Source of the DNA: Posidonia oceanica
Taxonomy: Eukaryota; Streptophyta; Magnoliopsida; Alismatales; Posidoniaceae
NCBI GenBank assembly: GCA_037176725.1
Contig: JAZBRS010000075.1
Coordinates: 70,806,001-70,870,000 of the forward strand
Reading direction: 5' to 3'
DNA: 64,000 nt
How positions within the stretch are numbered: position 1 is the stretch's first letter; each line of letters begins with the position of its first letter. Under the pieces are notes generated by a model. It saw nothing but the letters and a program-made list of their open reading frames with translations. It was not told the origin of the DNA and ran no database searches. Positions 21,860 to 33,439 of this stretch are shown here, in pieces. A program made the position numbers and the translations under genes.

Positions 21860-22022
21860 GAAGGCAGCAAAGAAGCTGTCCAAATAAGAGAGGAAAGAAG
21901 ACAGCAAAGAAGCTGTCCAAGTGAGAAAAAGCAACAAAAAGACTGTCCAAAAGACAATAAAAGAGGTCAGCAAAGAGCTGTCCAAAGAGTGAAAAGAAGG
22001 TAGCAAAGAAAGCGGTCCACAA
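21860..22022 (+). repeat. GCAGCAAAGAAGCTGTCC hairpin repeats in X1
   Basis: Several copies of a word that folds into a 6-bp stem with loop AAAGAA. The copy at 21900-21917 (GACAGC/GCTGTC) is perfect; 21863-21880 has one G-U pair; later copies are degenerate. The same word occurs at the same relative place in X2, Y4 and, inverted, Y2. Confidence 0.8.
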
Positions 22023-22029
22023 ATCAAGA

Positions 22030-23710
22030 AAAAAAAGAAAACCTAGAAAATTAAAAAGCGTAAAGTAGGCAAACAGAACTCAAACTTGAGCCAAAGTCGA
22101 GAGCTTACTGCACTTCAAGCCTCCTCCACCTATCTCACTCACAGGCCAAGGGGCAGGGAATCCTAGAAGTTCAAGGACTGATTAAATGAAGGAAACAACA
22201 ATCAAACTAAGGCTAGTATGAGGTCCCAAGTTCTCAAAAGACAAGGCATGTTAGAAGGGAAAGTTCTCTCACCCTAGATAATACAAGGCAATACTACAAG
22301 GTCTTTAAGTAAGAAGGTTATGACCACACTCATCAACTCAAAAAATATCAAAAAAATCAGAAAATCCCAAAACACGAAAAAAAAATAAAATAAAATAGAA
22401 AATCCAAAATTCATAAAAATTAGAAAATCCAGGAAAACCAACTAAAGAAAAGTACCACCCACCCTACATACAAGTGAAAACTTAGTAAGTAGGAAAACTG
22501 GAATTAGTTTGGTCGGTGATGTAACAATCGATTCACCTCGGATTTGGAGACAACGTCCTACTCAAGTGTGTCTTACAGCTTGGGTGCGTTTTCTCAACAA
22601 AGACATTGCTTCTGCAATAATCTTTAAAGCATCTACGGATGACTCACAATCGGTGTCCACTGGGCTCCGATTTTCCATCTCTCTGCTGAGGCCAAGACTA
22701 ATTCCCTCCACCTAGTTCTGAAGTAGTATTGATTAAGGGATCACTTTATCTCCTATACAAGTATAACTTAGTCAATCGCCCTAGGAACTGGGAAAGGTTC
22801 ACCTGTGATTACTAACATCTTTTGTTAAGTGTGCAGGTATACATCTCAACATAAAGAATGAGCTCACGCCTAAGGGGCTCATATAGTGTGCAAAGGCACA
22901 CCCACTTTGACTAAAAGGCAAATCTCGGTTTGGCAAAGGAAGGGTTCACTCCCTCACCCGGTTCTTTAATCATAGAACTCCTTTATTTGCCAAATCGAGT
23001 TGTGGGATGACAGTCCTTTCCTAAGAGTACCGGTCACACTCGAAGACGGAAAACACTTGACCACAACAAATTGCATTCATTCATTTTGCATATGTCCATA
23101 TGGTTTGGGACCAACCGTACCCCGTCGGCCTAACCTAGCATATGGACCATTCATTGCATCGTATGTTGCATTTGCATTTGTCTACTTGAATCATGCATCC
23201 ATGCATTTTCTCATATCATTGGAAGTGGAGCACGGACGGAGCCAAATGACCTTCAAGAGTGTTAGAAACCCTTAGGACATGTGATTCTCCTAGAGCCAAC
23301 CTAGTTCCTACCAATCCTTCTATCAATTCCAATCCGAGTAAAATCTCAAACATGATGCCACAAAGTGCACTCCTTTTCGATCGTGTAAGGGTCACGCCCC
23401 ACGATCTCCTCCTTAGCTTTTGCCCCGTTGAAGTATATCTCTACATGGTTGACGTGGTCCTGACATCGGCTGCGACACATAGCACCGACTTGACCCCTCC
23501 ATGCCCGAGTCTTCAATATGACGGCAATTAATTGAACCACTCGGCCGTTCGGCAATCTCCCGACACCGAGTTAGTTCACCCCTTATTCCTTTTTTATTTA
23601 TCTTTCTTCATCACTAGTGGCGGATTGTTTGAGATGGAGCTCTCCTTTTCAGGAAATGCTCAATGGGACATTGTTCTTACCTTGGACCCGATCTTGTTCC
23701 AAGATCAACT
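22030..23710 (+). other. 3' noncoding region of X1
   Basis: No gene. An A-rich spacer (about 22330-22440) is followed by sequence similar to X2 up to about 22840. From there to the polypurine tract the sequence has no match in X2, which instead carries the antisense PMD gene at the equivalent point. Confidence 0.65.
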
Positions 23711-23725
23711 CCAAGGAGGGGCATC
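23711..23725 (+). promoter_or_regulatory. Polypurine tract of X1
   Basis: CCAAGGAGGGGCATC directly precedes the LTR start TGTAGATATCCCAT. Confidence 0.85.
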
Positions 23726-25300
23726 TGTAGATATCCCATTTTTGCATTTTTGAGAGTTCATAGAGGTCAGGAACTTATGAGGCACCCAGATCACACAACT
23801 AAGACTTAATAACATATTTTTTCGGAGTTTTCATGATTTGCTTAAAAACAAGGCTTGATTTTACTTGACTCAAGGTTGATAGCTGTGGCATAGCTAATGC
23901 ACTCAGACTCGTAGCAAGTCCGAGTACCTTGAGTACACTTTATCCCACTCGAATCCATGGCAGATTTGAGTTAAAGAAGATGGTTTTATGATTTCATGAG
24001 ATCTCTGAAGTTTTCCAGGCTTTTATCATGTTTCTCTGGATTAACTTAAAACACAGGGTTAAAAATGCAAAAGACTTAGCTAGTTGCCTCCAAGAGCAGC
24101 GACTCAGCCAGGCACCTTTCAGAGGGGCGACTGGACTGTGTAGGCGCCTGTGTGACAGGCGACTAGCACCATTTCTCTCTCTCCAGCTTAATATCAATAT
24201 CCTGGGCATTATTATAATATACGGGAATTTTATAAGCTATTATAACATTTTTCCGTAAACTATTGATATTTATATGATTCTCTAGCATTTAATATATGGT
24301 ATAACACATATATCATATAAAATAAATAATCAAAGAACAATCTAGAAAACCTAGGTGGCTTCAAATAAATATCTTAATTTTTAACACGTTTTAATGTGCT
24401 AATCAAATCCCTAAAAATCAGAAACCAATCCCTTCAAATCCCTTAAAATAAAAAACAAATATTTTAGTTGCCTGGAATAGTGCAGCAGCTAGGCGCCACT
24501 ACATGCGGCGACTAGCTGACATGGACTCCGCTGACCTGGTCACGTGGAGTTTCCCTGGCATTTTTCATGATCTTTTTGGGAGATATTTGTGCCAGTCGCC
24601 TGCCTATGCGGCGACTAACCTTAAAAATCTATTTTCTTCTAGAAGCTTCTAGAACCTTCCTAGCTTTGAGCCACCCATGTCCCACGAACCTATAAATAGG
24701 CCCCGTGAGTCAGTGCTCGGGGGACGGCCACTTTTAGGGTTTGGGGAGGTAAATCCACATCCAAGAGAGAGAGAGAGAGTTACATCTTCTAAGTGAGAAA
24801 CCCTAGCCTCCACCTTCAATCCAGAAACCTAGATCCTCGAGGTCTCGAGCCTAGCCGGAACTCCGATCGTGCCTCCACTTCCTCGCTCCACTGCATATAG
24901 CACGAGGGTGAAGGGAGTATCTTCTTCCAATCTACTTTTTCATTTCATATTGCATTCCTTAAATTAGGACCCATAGCATTAGCATGCGGGGAACAACCCC
25001 TGGTTAGTATTAGATTTATTGGTTCATATCATTCTCTATTTTTCTTTTGTTATCATTTACTACACACGAACTTACCTAGATCTATCTTTATTTGTTTTGA
25101 AGGAAAGGGATATGCTCACGTAACACGAGGAAGCCACTGGACGACATCCTACCGTCAATCCAGTGAGCCGAGTACCCACATCATCTTCATCTCCCCAGGC
25201 CCCTTGTCTGCTAATTGATAAGTGGAGATCACAACAAAGTTGACAACGTACGTGGAAGCGCAGTAATCTTCATAAACACCTACCATAATCCACATCCACA
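23726..25300 (+). repeat. 3' LTR of X1 (1,575 bp)
   Basis: It starts TGTAGATATCCC and ends ATCCACA. It aligns along its length with the X2 5' LTR (33089-34720), although the two have clearly diverged. Shared landmarks include the TATA box, AGGGTGAAGGGAGTATCTTC-like words and ACACGAGGAAGCC. Its U3 has GGCGACT/AGTCGCC words. Confidence 0.9.
24691..24699 (+). promoter_or_regulatory. TATA box in X1 LTR
   Basis: TATAAATAG, in the same place as the TATA box of the X2 LTR; transcription would begin about 30 bp downstream. Confidence 0.75.
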
Positions 25301-25334
25301 GATCAGTCATCCAACACTTGGGAAAAAAGGCCTA

Positions 25335-25860
25335 TAGTTGTTGCCCAAAGGGATAAAGCTGAGATAAAGATCGTCGAGAGAGTTGCCCAAGGGGAAAGCT
25401 GTGATTAAAGATCGCCAAGGGGGTTGCCGAAGGAGAAAGCTGAGATAAAAGTCGCCAAGGGGGTTGCTCAAGGAGAAAGCCGTGATTGAAGATTGCCAAG
25501 GGGGTTGCCCAAGGAAAAAGCTGTGCTAAAAGATGCCAAGGGGGTTGCCCAAGGAGAAAGCTGTGATAAAAGATGCCAAGGGGGTTGCCCAAGGAAAATG
25601 CTATGATAATAGATGCCAAGGGGGCTACCCAAGGAAAAGCTGTGATAAAAGATGTCAAGAGGGTTGCCCAAGGAAAAGCTGTGATAAAAGATTCCAAGGG
25701 GGGTTGTCCAAGGAGAAAACTATGATAAAAGATGCCAAGGGGTTACCCAAGGAAAAGCTGTGATAAAAGATGCCAAGGGAGTTGCCCAAGGAAAAGCTGA
25801 GATAAAGAAAAAGGCCTAGGGGGTTGCCCAAGGGGATAAAAGGATACTTCTTTAGTTGTG
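25335..25860 (-). repeat. 40-41-bp tandem repeat in Y2 3' region, about 13 copies
   Basis: The + strand unit reads GGGTTGCCCAAGGAAAAGC then TGTGATAAAAGATGCCAA. I counted 13 cores from about 25340 to 25825. Y4 carries only four to five copies of the same unit at 63485-63660. X1 inserted at its edge. Confidence 0.9.
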
Positions 25861-26491
25861 TTGGCTTTGTTTGCCCGGTTGTGCTCCGGGAAGTCTGATT
25901 TCTTCTTTGCTCTGCTTTGGATCGTTGGACGCTTGGAACCCTGCAAAAGACAATGATTTGTAGAGTCCAACATATGTCAGTAACTTCCTGCAAAGAAACT
26001 CAACAAAACTTGTTAGGTCATCTAGGGTGCCCCTTGCCCCTAGTCCAAAGTAAGCATAAAAAAATAAAATAAATAACATGAAATAAACAAATGAAAATTA
26101 GGTTTTGGATAACGAGCTTTGGCCTCAGCTTTGTTGTCTAAAGATGGCATGCCTGACGAGGGGCTGTCTCTTCTCGAGATCCCAGCACTGCCCCGTAGGC
26201 GAATACCAAGTGACCATCCTGAATAGGAGGGGTCAAGTACGACGTGGAGTCGTAAGAATTCCTAGATTTTTTTTTTTTTTGCATCATAGGCTTGCTTGTT
26301 ATCGGTTTCATGAGGTGATGTTGGTTGGGTAGATTTTACCCTATTTTGGATTTTTGATCTTTTGCTATTTTTTGGATTTTTGGTTTGGATTTTTTGGTTT
26401 TCTCATTTTTTTTTGGAATTTTGGTTTTCTCATTTTTTTGGATTTTTGGTTTTCTCATTTTTTTTTGGATTTTTTTTTTTGGAATTTTGGT

Positions 26492-26522
<31 letters not shown>

Positions 26523-27314
26523 GGATTTTTGGTTTTATTTTTTTGGAATTTTGGGAGTAGAAGAACCTTCCATGGAGTTGGGAAACAGGAGACCTCATGC
26601 TTGAGAAACCTTGATAATTGAGTCCTTTGTGCATCTTGGAGCCCAAAGATACTTCAGGCTTGCTTTGGCACCTAACTGCCCCTAGACGTAGGTTTCTGTC
26701 CTTTGCCTCTAAGTGTGCAGTGCAGGGTGTGGTGAAGGAGGGTTAATGTCCTATCCTAGGATTTCAACTAAAGATTTGAAGCCTATACCCCTCCTAGTTT
26801 AAGGTTGATTCCTATTGCACTTGGTAATTCTCAATTTTCAGTTTTGACTCTTTGGACTGCTTCTTTGCTGCCTTCTTTTCCATTCTCTTTCTTTTCTTTC
26901 CCATGGATAGCTTCTTTGCTGTCTTCTTTTTACCTTTTCTTTTTCTCTTGGGTATTTTGGCAAGCATCAATAGTCTCACCCCTTTTTTGAATGCTAGGCC
27001 AACTGATATCCATTTATTGATGGTCTGAGACATTCTTTTATTTGGTACACTCCCCTCTTTTCGGCGCTTCTAAGTCTGACCTTAGACGCCTACCCAATTT
27101 GCACTAGGGTAGCGTGTCTGACTCAAGGAATGTGTGTGGACTTGTTGTTTATGAACTGGGAGGGGGCTTCTTATGATTTGCCTCTATCTCAGTGTTGGAC
27201 CATTTCCACTCCTTCTCCCACAAGGTGTTTGTGCGGTGAGGCTAAAGTATGACTCTTAAGCTTTGGAAACAGTAGGTCCTCAAGCACGGGCAATCTAGCG
27301 GCTCAGTGTGCATG
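25861..27314 (-). other. 3' noncoding region of Y2
   Basis: No gene. It matches Y4 61810-63480 in reverse. It includes an A-rich spacer seen as T-rich words (26341-26560), a TA microsatellite, and two degenerate copies of the GCAGCAAAGAAGC hairpin word near 26860-26935. Confidence 0.7.
26491..26518. repeat. TA dinucleotide microsatellite
   Basis: A pure TA run of about 14 units within the A/T-rich spacer of Y2. Confidence 0.95.
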
Positions 27315-27487
27315 TCAAGGGTAGTACCATTTGAGGTGCAGTGCATTCTAGGGATATTCAAGCCTAGTGCCATCCTCTCTGGCCAGACAAATAGGCATTG
27401 CCCGGATATGCCTCAACCACCAAGTATGGTCCTTCCCAATTTGGTCTTAGTTTCCCATGCTTGCGTGGAAGGAAATTCCTTCTCATT
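27315..27487 (-). pseudogene. C-terminal tail of integrase in Y2
   Basis: On the - strand the sequence aligns with the last about 55 codons of the Y4 integrase (61640-61809), including the GKLRPNWEG-like block and the terminal YYP plus stop. Upstream of about 27487 the alignment jumps to the segment that precedes RT in Y4 (58000-58120), so a single deletion removed RT through the integrase core. Confidence 0.85.
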
Positions 27488-27599
27488 AAGTTTACACTTT
27501 TATTACGTGGAGGGATGTGTTTTATTTATGTATTTTTCATGCTCAAACAAGATAAAAGAAAAACAAGAAAATAAAGATGAAGTCTATTCACAATAACTA

Positions 27600-28671
27600 G
27601 GGGGGATGCCCCTAGTGTAGCCTCCATCAGTAGAGGCCTCTCGCTTCCGGCTCCCTAACCAGTGTCAAATGCAAAATTTGTGCCTCATCTTGAGAGAGGA
27701 GGGCAGCCTAATGGATGAGCATGGTGCTCTACCCCTTGTGCCGCAAGCCACATTAGTTGGAGCATTCTTTTTAATTTTGGCTTGCGAGCATAGTTGACCC
27801 TGTTGATGCACGGAATCCGCTTCCTTGGCATGTGCTTCCATGGGCACCATTTCATGGTAGGGATACACTTTCCACAAACTGATATGTCCGGAGGCCTAGG
27901 TGGATGAGGCAGCAGTTCCTTGATGTAGGAAAGTGCAGTAAGCTCATTCTCTGCCCCTAGCTTTGTTGGAACAACATCTTGGTTGGATGCTCTTGGGGTT
28001 ACTGACATCATCTCTTGCACTAGCATGGGTGTTAGCTCTGGCATTGGCTTTGGCTCTGGCACGGGCATTGGCAGTGATTCTTGCACTTGCTCGGGTGCTG
28101 GCTCTGGTATTGGCTCTGGCTCTGGCACGGGCATTGGCAATGATTTTTGCACTTGCACGGGTGCTAGCTCTGGCGCGGGCATGGGCATTGGCAATGGTTC
28201 TTGCCCTAGCTCGGGTGTGGGCTTTGGCATTGGCTCTGGCTCTGGCAGGGGCATTGGCATTGATTTTTGCTCTAGCACGGGTGCGGGCTCTGGCATTGGC
28301 TCTAGCGCGGGTACGGGCATTGGCAATGGTTCTTTCTCTAGCATGGGTGCGGGCTCTGGCATTGGCTCTGGCTTTGGCACAGGCATTGGCATTGATTTTT
28401 GCTCTAGCACGGGTGCTGGCTCTGTCATTGGCTCTGGCGTAGGTACGTGCATTGGCAATGGTTCTTTCTCTAGCACGTGTGCGGGCTCTGGCATTGGCTC
28501 AGGCGCTGGCACGGGCTTTGACATTGGCTTGTCTTTCTTGAAAATGCTCCACATATTTCGATTGCCTTGTGAGAGTGGTGTCTTAACCTCCCCTGTATAT
28601 TTTATTGGCTTGCTTGAGCGTGTCAAAGGTTGCTGCCTCAATATTGGTTGAGCTTGCTGTATTCTTAGCAC
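27600..28671 (-). CDS. Pro/Met/Glu 22-residue repeat ORF in Y2
   Basis: A frame of 328 codons (ending at 27685) has no clear start; the first ATG is near 28554 and the frame follows gag. Its centre is about nine imperfect 22-residue repeats built on PEPMPEPAPVLE. They alternate between endings KEPLPMP and QKSMPMP, so the DNA has a 66-bp and a 132-bp period. The C-terminal 80 residues are basic with several Cys and Trp (SVCGKCIPTMKWCPWKHM). I do not recognise a family. In Y4 the equivalent interval holds gag's knuckle, two proteases and a G-patch, none of which I see here. Past the ORF stop, 27600-27660 again matches the stretch that precedes RT in Y4. Expression is unproven. Confidence 0.6.
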
Positions 28672-29944
28672 CTATGCAGTTACTGGCTCTTGGTGCAGTG
28701 CTGGCTGTGGCACGTGGTGCAGTGCTGGCTGGACTGGAGCTTGCCACAGACATGGAATGGGTCGTGGTTGCCTCCATTGTTGCCTTTTATTGCCATAATT
28801 GTTGTGCCTCCATGGTTTGATCGTTGTCATCTTCAATCGGTTGTGGTTCTTCATGGGTATTCTCCCAGACTAATGTTGCCACCTCATATAATGCTGAAAT
28901 GGATGGGTAGTAGGTGTTGGCAAGTCCTTTCTTCATTGGTCCTGTGGTGTTTGTTATCAGCTTTTGGACCATTTGTCTCTCTGGGATTTCTAGGCCTAAT
29001 CTCATAGCCATATCTCTCCACCGATTTGCATAAGTGAACCAGTCTTCGTTAGGTTCCATCATTTCCTTTGCCAAGTCGAGGAAGGTTGGCTTGGACTCCA
29101 CCTTATACTGGTACTTGAGCAGGAAGCTTTCTTAAATTTTCTTGAAGCTGCTTATTTCTTCCTTGCTCAGTGACATGAACCACTCCATGGGCTCTCCTTC
29201 AAGGAAATAGAAGAACAGGTGGATAAGGAGTCCTAAGTCATGGTAGTAAGGCGCGGCCTCCATTTAGAATCTCATGATGTGGCTCTGTGGATTTGTGGTT
29301 CCATCAAATTTGGGCATATTTGGATACTTGAAGCCTGGAGGTAGCCAAAAAGGAGGGAACTTGCCTATATCGAAAGATAGCGGAGCTTGAGTGTGTACTC
29401 CCAGTGCGCTGAGCATCTTTCTCATTTCTGCCAAGTCGGTGCTGCCTATCTGAGCTGCTTGAGCATTTGAATTTGTAGCCTGGGGGAATTGTTCTGGTTG
29501 ACTGGAGAATAGTGGGTTGACTCATCCTTTATACTGACCATGTGGCAGTTGCTGTGATTGCTCAAAGAACAAAGGATGGCCCCTTGTTCGGAATCTTCCA
29601 TTGGGGTCATTTCTCTGCTCCTGGTGTTCGGTGTCTGGCGGCGCATTTCTGAGCTGTCCCTGGTATAGACCTTCAGGGATGTGGTTTGCGACGGGCCTTC
29701 GTAGTCCTTCACTAGGGAGGTATTGACCATGATGGAGATCATTATATTCTTGACTTGATATGCCCATTGGGCCAGGTTGGTTGGTGTTGTTGTAAAGGAA
29801 GCGACACATGGTTTGATATTGGATCAAGTCGGGATCGATTTCTTCTCTAGTAGTTGGATGGAATATCTTCATGCTGGGTTCCTCCTCAGGCACGTTATCA
29901 GTATCAGTTATGTTCAGGGTGTCCAACTTTGAATTCAGGCACAC
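28672..29944 (-). pseudogene. gag: Gag of Y2, broken
   Basis: Pieces on the - strand match Y4 gag. The N-terminal part (29522-29944) has EEIDPDLIQYQTMCRFLYN, against Y4 LDQDLIQYKAMYQFLN. The gag core (28787-29101) has NEDWFTYANRWRDMAMRLGL and TTGPMKKGLANTYYPS. Several frameshifts and stops separate them. The start lies near 29944. The zinc knuckle that should follow is not seen. Confidence 0.8.
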
Positions 29945-30381
29945 AATTTAACTCTAAACCTGATTTAAGTTACTGTAAAACGTAAGACGCATAGAAAATA
30001 GCGTCTAACACTTCTGTGTTGGTTTTGCTGCTCTAATGCTAAATTGGTCGGTGCAAACACGGTCCAATATTTTTGTTCAATTCTCATAGACCTCTGGTAC
30101 ATCATTCATGTCCTTTCGACTGACTGGAACATTCAAACTTAGCAAATAGCAAGAAAAATTACACTGATTGGAGCTGCAGTGATCTGGCAGTGTTGAACAC
30201 ATAGGATGAGGCGTTCAACGTTAAATGTTGAAATTCAGGCGTTTAACACTTTAAGTTGCTGATAACAGTTTTTTTTTCCAGTGATTTTCCCACTGATTTG
30301 GTGGGAGATCAAACTTTTCAAAGGCTTTTACAAACTATATATTGTTAGGGATCTAGGAATCACTCAATTTCCTTCTTTTCT

Positions 30382-30412
<31 letters not shown>

Positions 30413-31398
30413 AATTTTTTCTTCTCTGAATTTTTCTTCTCTTTTTTTATTTTATTTTCTTTCTCTTTTTTTATTTTTTTCTTTCACTAATAATAAAGGG
30501 AAAAGATTACAAGGTTTACACTTTGATAGACAAAAGAAAAACGAAAATTACAAAAGGCTTTGGTGGCCTAATATAGATTTCTAAAAAAAGAAAATGGACT
30601 CAAAACAAACTTCAAATGATTTGTTTATATTTTCTGTTCAAGCATTCACCCTGTGGCATTTATCATTCATCATAAAACAAAGGCCAGAAATAAACAGAAA
30701 ACCAGACAATGTGTTAAACGTTGAAACTGCAGCGTTTAACGTAGAATGCTATGTTTCATGCATTTAACACCCTGTTCCAGAGAGCTACACAGAAACACTT
30801 TCATACAACGATTAAATGTTTGATTTTAGGATTTTCGCTTTGTTATTAGTGTTTTAAACTTGCGTGGCTCTCAGGGTGCCTATGACTTAGGTATGGATTT
30901 CTTCAAGGGTTGTCTATGACTCCTCACAAATGGGTTGAAATTCTTCTTCTTTGGTATTGCCCCCTACCTCAACTCCTGAGGATGTTAGGGAGAGCCTAAG
31001 CACACTTAGGTCCCTACCCTGTAGAGGTAGAGCCCAGCGTACTCAGGTTTGATTGGGTCTCTCGCGATTTAAGCACAAGCATTCCACAACAAACCACTGA
31101 AGGGGGGGGGGGAGAATGCAAATCTAGACTTGGGGTTCTAACTTACTTCCACATGGAGCAAGGGAAAGAAGAGTGCCCCTTGTGAAAGCAAGTGACAACA
31201 CAAACAGCTCTCTTAAGTCCTTTGCAATAGAGGTGCTCAGGATTTAAGTGGTTATTTTGTGTAATCCAAGAAAAGACACAAACAAACTAGTTCCCAATAA
31301 GGGCCATGCAAGTCATAGAGAAAACTTTTTTTTTTTTTTTTTGAAAAGCACCCAAATATTAAGGTTTTGGTCCCTACAGCAAAGCCGATCACCCCTCA
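29945..31398 (-). other. Leader region of Y2
   Basis: No gene. It aligns in reverse with the Y4 leader (52400-53470). It has long T runs on the + strand (30380-30490, 31327-31342), a G run near 31101-31110, and inverted-repeat words of the GCGTTTAAC type, for example arms at 30713-30720 and 30733-30740. Confidence 0.65.
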
Positions 31399-32315
31399 CG
31401 AGCAAGAGGAGATGCTAGGGTTGGAGAGGCGATTTCTTGGTGGGCTCTCCGACGTTCCATCCTGCGAGGTTTATTTGCGGGCGGGAGTTTCTTTTATCGG
31501 TGGGCTCCATGAACTGTGCTATATTATTTTCGTTGGAGTGGTAAGTTTTCGTATCTTCGTCCTCCTCGCACCTAGGTCTTCTATATCCTTTCTTCTAGGG
31601 TTTCGAAGTTTGGCTTTGGTGGTCACTTGTGTTCGGGCTCCGGTGGTTTTCCAGCGCTCGAGGTCTCTCCCTGGTCGTTTCTAGTGGTTCTTCAACCTCT
31701 GGATGCTAGGGTTTCGGTGTTGCAGAATTTGTGTTCTCGAGTACATGTTGGGTTACTTCTCTGATGGGTGATCCAGGAGGTGTTTCTTCACGTGTGGAGG
31801 GACGATCTTTTGTGGATACTCTCTGTGGCTCACTAGTGGTTGATGATTTTCCTGTTAGGGAGCCGTCGACAAAGTTTGGTCGGCCGGCAATTATTTTATC
31901 CACCGTGGAGGTGGCGAAGCAGTCTTTACCTTACAAAACGGCCCTGATCTTCAAGTTTTTTTCTTCACATCTTCCTACTTTTGAGGTGCAAAGGGCTCTT
32001 TCTAACTGGGTGTTAAAGGGGGTGTCGATATTAATGTTATTGATCGCCGACACCTTCTTGTGAAGTTTTGTCTGGAGGCTGATTTCCTAAAGATTTATAC
32101 TAGAGATAAATGGATCATGAAGGGACAGATGTTGAAAGTTTTCCAGTGGACACTGTGGTTTCGTCCAGGAACTGAAAATAACATTGCTTCTGTGTGGATT
32201 GCTCTACCAGCATTACCTCAATGTTATTGTAAGCCTGGTTTTATTAAGTCTGTGGCTAAGATATATGGACCTTTGTTGTGTATCGCATCAGCTACTTCTT
32301 CTCAGTCGACAGCGG
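31399..32315 (+). mobile_element. LINE retrotransposon, 5' fragment
   Basis: Starts where Y2 similarity stops and ends at the LTR of element C. It carries a plant L1-type ORF1 with a DUF4283 domain. Its 3' part is presumably beyond the nested elements to the right, outside the window. The exact left edge is uncertain by a few bases, and no target duplication can be checked. Confidence 0.75.
31731..32315 (+). pseudogene. LINE ORF1 with DUF4283 domain, frameshifted and truncated
   Basis: The first frame (31731-32063) contains SFVDTLCGSLVVDDFP and FGRPAIILSTVEVA, typical of the N-terminus of plant LINE ORF1 proteins. A frameshift near 32017, next to a G run, moves the reading to another frame. 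That frame continues with DRRHLLVKFCLEADFLKIY, the GQMLKVFQWTLWFRPG block and VWIALPALP, the core of DUF4283. ORF1 would bind LINE RNA. The protein is cut at 32315 by the inserted LTR, before any zinc knuckle or ORF2. Confidence 0.82.
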
Positions 32316-33088
32316 TGTAGACACCCCATTTTGGCAGACTTTTGTTGAGGAATTTCCGAAGATTTGTTCGTTGTGGCATGGCAAAGCCCATTTCAAAACC
32401 ACCCAAACCTATCCCAAAACCAACCCAAAACAACCCAATTCCCTTTTCCAAATTCAACTCAAACTCTAAACCAAGCCCAGCCCATTAGCAGCCCAGTTTA
32501 CTGAGTTTTAGACTCAGGCACTGCATGCACAAGCGACCAGACTTCGGTGCCATGCTGAGTGGTGACTGAGTTTGGGGCCACTGCAACCGATGACTTTCTG
32601 CAACTCAGCCCATCGCCCAAGCTCACCGCCACGGCCGCTGTCGATCATTGTCTCCTGCCACGCCCGTCCCCTTTGCACTTACTCGCCCACTCCCGGCCAC
32701 CCACTAGCCACCAAGATCCACTTACTCGCCTGCCTGTACTTACTCACCTTGCCTGCCAGTTGCCACTCATAGCTCCCCTTCCACCGCCTTCGCCGGCCGC
32801 CTGCCATCGACGACTTCGTCGTCCTTGCTCAGCCCACACTTACTTCCTTTCTTTTCGCCACTTACTTTTCTGCAATCACCGGCCCTTTTCCCGCTCTCAT
32901 GGCCTCTCACTGCACCTTTCTTCCTTGCGCCAAGAGCCAACCATTTGAACAAAACCCAAGAGACCACCGCCTAAACTGACCACCACACTCACTCTCACAG
33001 ACACCGCATTTGCAAATTGAGAGCTCCAGAGCAATCCTCCGCCTTCCTTGTGCGATCCCGTGCTTCCTTGAGCAATCCCAAGCCTTCC
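32316..33088 (+). repeat. LTR start of another Tat-type element (element C), truncated
   Basis: TGTAGACACCCCATTTTGGC marks an LTR start and no polypurine tract precedes it, so it is probably a 5' LTR. AGCGG (32311-32315) is the likely target duplication. The rest is C-rich with many CCCAAA and CCACC words and has no TATA box that I trust. It is interrupted at 33089 by X2. Confidence 0.7.
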
Positions 33089-33439
33089 TGTAGGTATCCT
33101 ATTTTTGCATTTCTGAGAGTTCTTCTAAGGATAGAAGCCTGGAGGCACCCCAAATCTCATGCCTAAGTTTTGATAACACGTCTTCCAGATGTTCCTTGAT
33201 TTCTTCAAAGCATCACTTAATCCTACCTAGACTCAGGTTGTTGACTGTGGTAGAGCGAACTCACTCAGGCTCGTGGCAAGTACGAGTCCCCTGGGTATCC
33301 TTTACTTCTACTCAGATTCGTGGCAGATTTGAGTTAACAGAGATGCCTTCTTGATTTCATAGACTATCTGTAGTTTCCTGGCCTTCTATCTTGTTTTCTC
33401 TGGCCAAAACCCGAAAAGTAGGGCTAGAAATGACCTAAG

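Larger units (their letters stand above)
21493..25300 (+). mobile_element. Family X Tat-lineage retrotransposon, 3' end only (X1)
   Basis: The 3' noncoding region, polypurine tract and full 3' LTR of an element related to X2 (33089-50636). Homology with X2 covers 21740-22830 against 44460-45740 and LTR against LTR. The rest of X1 lies to the left of element 1, outside the window. X1 itself ends at 25300 inside the repeat array of Y2; GATCA at 25301-25305 is the likely target duplication. Confidence 0.85.
25301..31398 (-). mobile_element. Family Y Tat-lineage retrotransposon on - strand, pol-deleted (Y2)
   Basis: Read on the - strand this matches Y4 (50637-64000): leader, gag, then the region just before RT, then the last part of integrase and the 3' noncoding region with its repeats. 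RT, RNase H and most of integrase are missing. The left end is cut by X1; the right end stops near 31398 where LINE sequence begins. Neither LTR of this copy is in the window. Confidence 0.85.

Noticed and set aside
21538..22027. Phe/Leu-rich - strand ORFs resembling membrane segments
   Set aside because: They arise from the purine-rich hairpin repeats read in reverse; the same happens at 44450-44773 and 62053-62392.
27963..28651. Long Leu/Ala-rich and Gly/Ser-rich ORFs on the + strand
   Set aside because: Opposite-strand shadows of the Pro/Met/Glu repeat ORF of Y2.
32559..32967. ORFs on both strands in element C LTR
   Set aside because: Pro/Ser/His-rich low-complexity frames with no recognisable domain.
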